Below are positions 63,300-64,000 of a DNA stretch of 64,000 bases, piece after piece; positions within the stretch are counted from its first letter, which is position 1; each line of letters begins with the position of its first letter. This DNA comes from Toxonevra muliebris. Lineage: Eukaryota > Arthropoda > Insecta > Diptera > Pallopteridae. The stretch spans positions 19,668,708-19,732,707 of the forward strand of contig OY829329.1 of assembly GCA_963691655.1 (NCBI GenBank), in the 5' to 3' direction. A program made the position numbers and the translations under genes. The notes beneath the pieces are model-generated. The model was not told where the DNA came from, did not search any database, and saw only the letters and a program-made list of their open reading frames with translations.

Positions 63300-64000
63300 A
63301 ATGCCGAAAGCAACGTACCCAAATCTAATTCGGCCAAAAGGGTATTTTTGTAATATTTTCTATTATTTTGAAACTACATGTTTCAAAACAAAATAGGTTC
63401 AGAATGAGATGGGATGGCGTCTCTATCGGAAATTGGTAGCTGTTTTATAGAAACGGGATTGTCTCTTACGTTCCATCGGCAAATGTATATATACTCAAAA
63501 AGCTTTATTGATATTTCTTTGATTTAGTTAGTCGCTTCTGTATATATTTTCAATTGAGCTCAATAGAAGACATCTGTTGTTCAATTTATGAAAAATTTGC
63601 CCACCTCTGCAGATCTTTGTTTGCCTTTCACATCTCTGCATATCCTTGTTTGTCTTTTATAAAAATTGAAAAATTTTGCTTCTGAAGCTATAGATAAAAA
63701 CGGGGTGACACTTTTTCTTCAATTTTTGGATCATTTTTTTTTTTTATCAAAATAATGCAACCAGAATTGATAATCAACTTTTGCACATTTTTGACTTGGC
63801 TTCAAAGACAAAAAGATAAAAAATTGCAGAAACAGGAAATTTCAAATATTCGGTAATCCACAAACATGAAAAATTGAATCTAATATATATACTGGTTTTA
63901 GTGAAATTTGCATAGCACCTGTTTAAGCCACAATAATGTGAGTGTTAACAGATACTATCAAATTACTGAAAGGGCTAAGATTTTCTTAATTTTATTTTGT
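63300..64000. other. Upstream flank of RnrL, no gene seen
   Basis: A+T-rich sequence with no supported exon or element ends up to the edge of the window. Confidence 0.45.

Overview
The window is nuclear DNA from an insect, most probably a higher fly (Brachycera; tephritid- or muscoid-like). It is strongly A+T rich and its genes are split by short GT-AG introns. The protein-coding content is a set of fly orthologues that, from memory, sit in cytological division 31 of Drosophila melanogaster 2L (bsk, GATAd, RnrL, Cdk5alpha). The species itself cannot be named from the sequence.

I rebuilt seven gene models by joining exons with consistent splice sites and phases. In order they are: Cdk5alpha, the p35-type Cdk5 activator (minus, 4 exons, 442 aa); bsk, the JNK MAP kinase (plus, 6 exons, 374 aa); a very-long-chain-type mitochondrial acyl-CoA dehydrogenase (plus, 5 exons, 627 aa); a GATA factor of the GATAd type that also carries an N-terminal ZAD (minus, 8 exons over 9.6 kb, 897 aa); an unrecognised small three-exon gene (plus, about 122 aa); a PLPP6-type lipid phosphatase whose start codon sits alone in its first coding exon (plus, 207 aa), followed by a 47-codon membrane-peptide ORF in what looks like its last exon; and RnrL, the ribonucleotide reductase large subunit (minus, 4 exons, 807 aa), convergent with the phosphatase. 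All the recognised genes are intact. They are independent housekeeping, signalling and developmental genes, not one pathway.

The first 15 kb, about 18.5-27 kb, and the large introns and spacers are gene-poor and full of short transposon derivatives. Several have clear terminal inverted repeats (TIRs) and target-site duplications (TSDs): hAT-like elements with 8-bp TSDs (13.6 kb, 22.6 kb, 44.9 kb), a Harbinger-like element with TTA TSDs (8.5 kb), a second TTA-flanked MITE family with at least five copies (8.0, 15.9, 39.9, 57.8, 58.1 kb), and a 950-bp fold-back element with a 9-bp TSD in the last intron of the dehydrogenase gene. A degraded mariner transposase and pieces of non-LTR retrotransposons are also present.

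Possible control sites are three perfect DRE motifs (TATCGATA) within 106 bp about 500 bp before the bsk start codon, and a perfect E2F motif about 95 bp before the RnrL start codon. No rRNA, intact tRNA, CRISPR or bacterial-type operon was seen.
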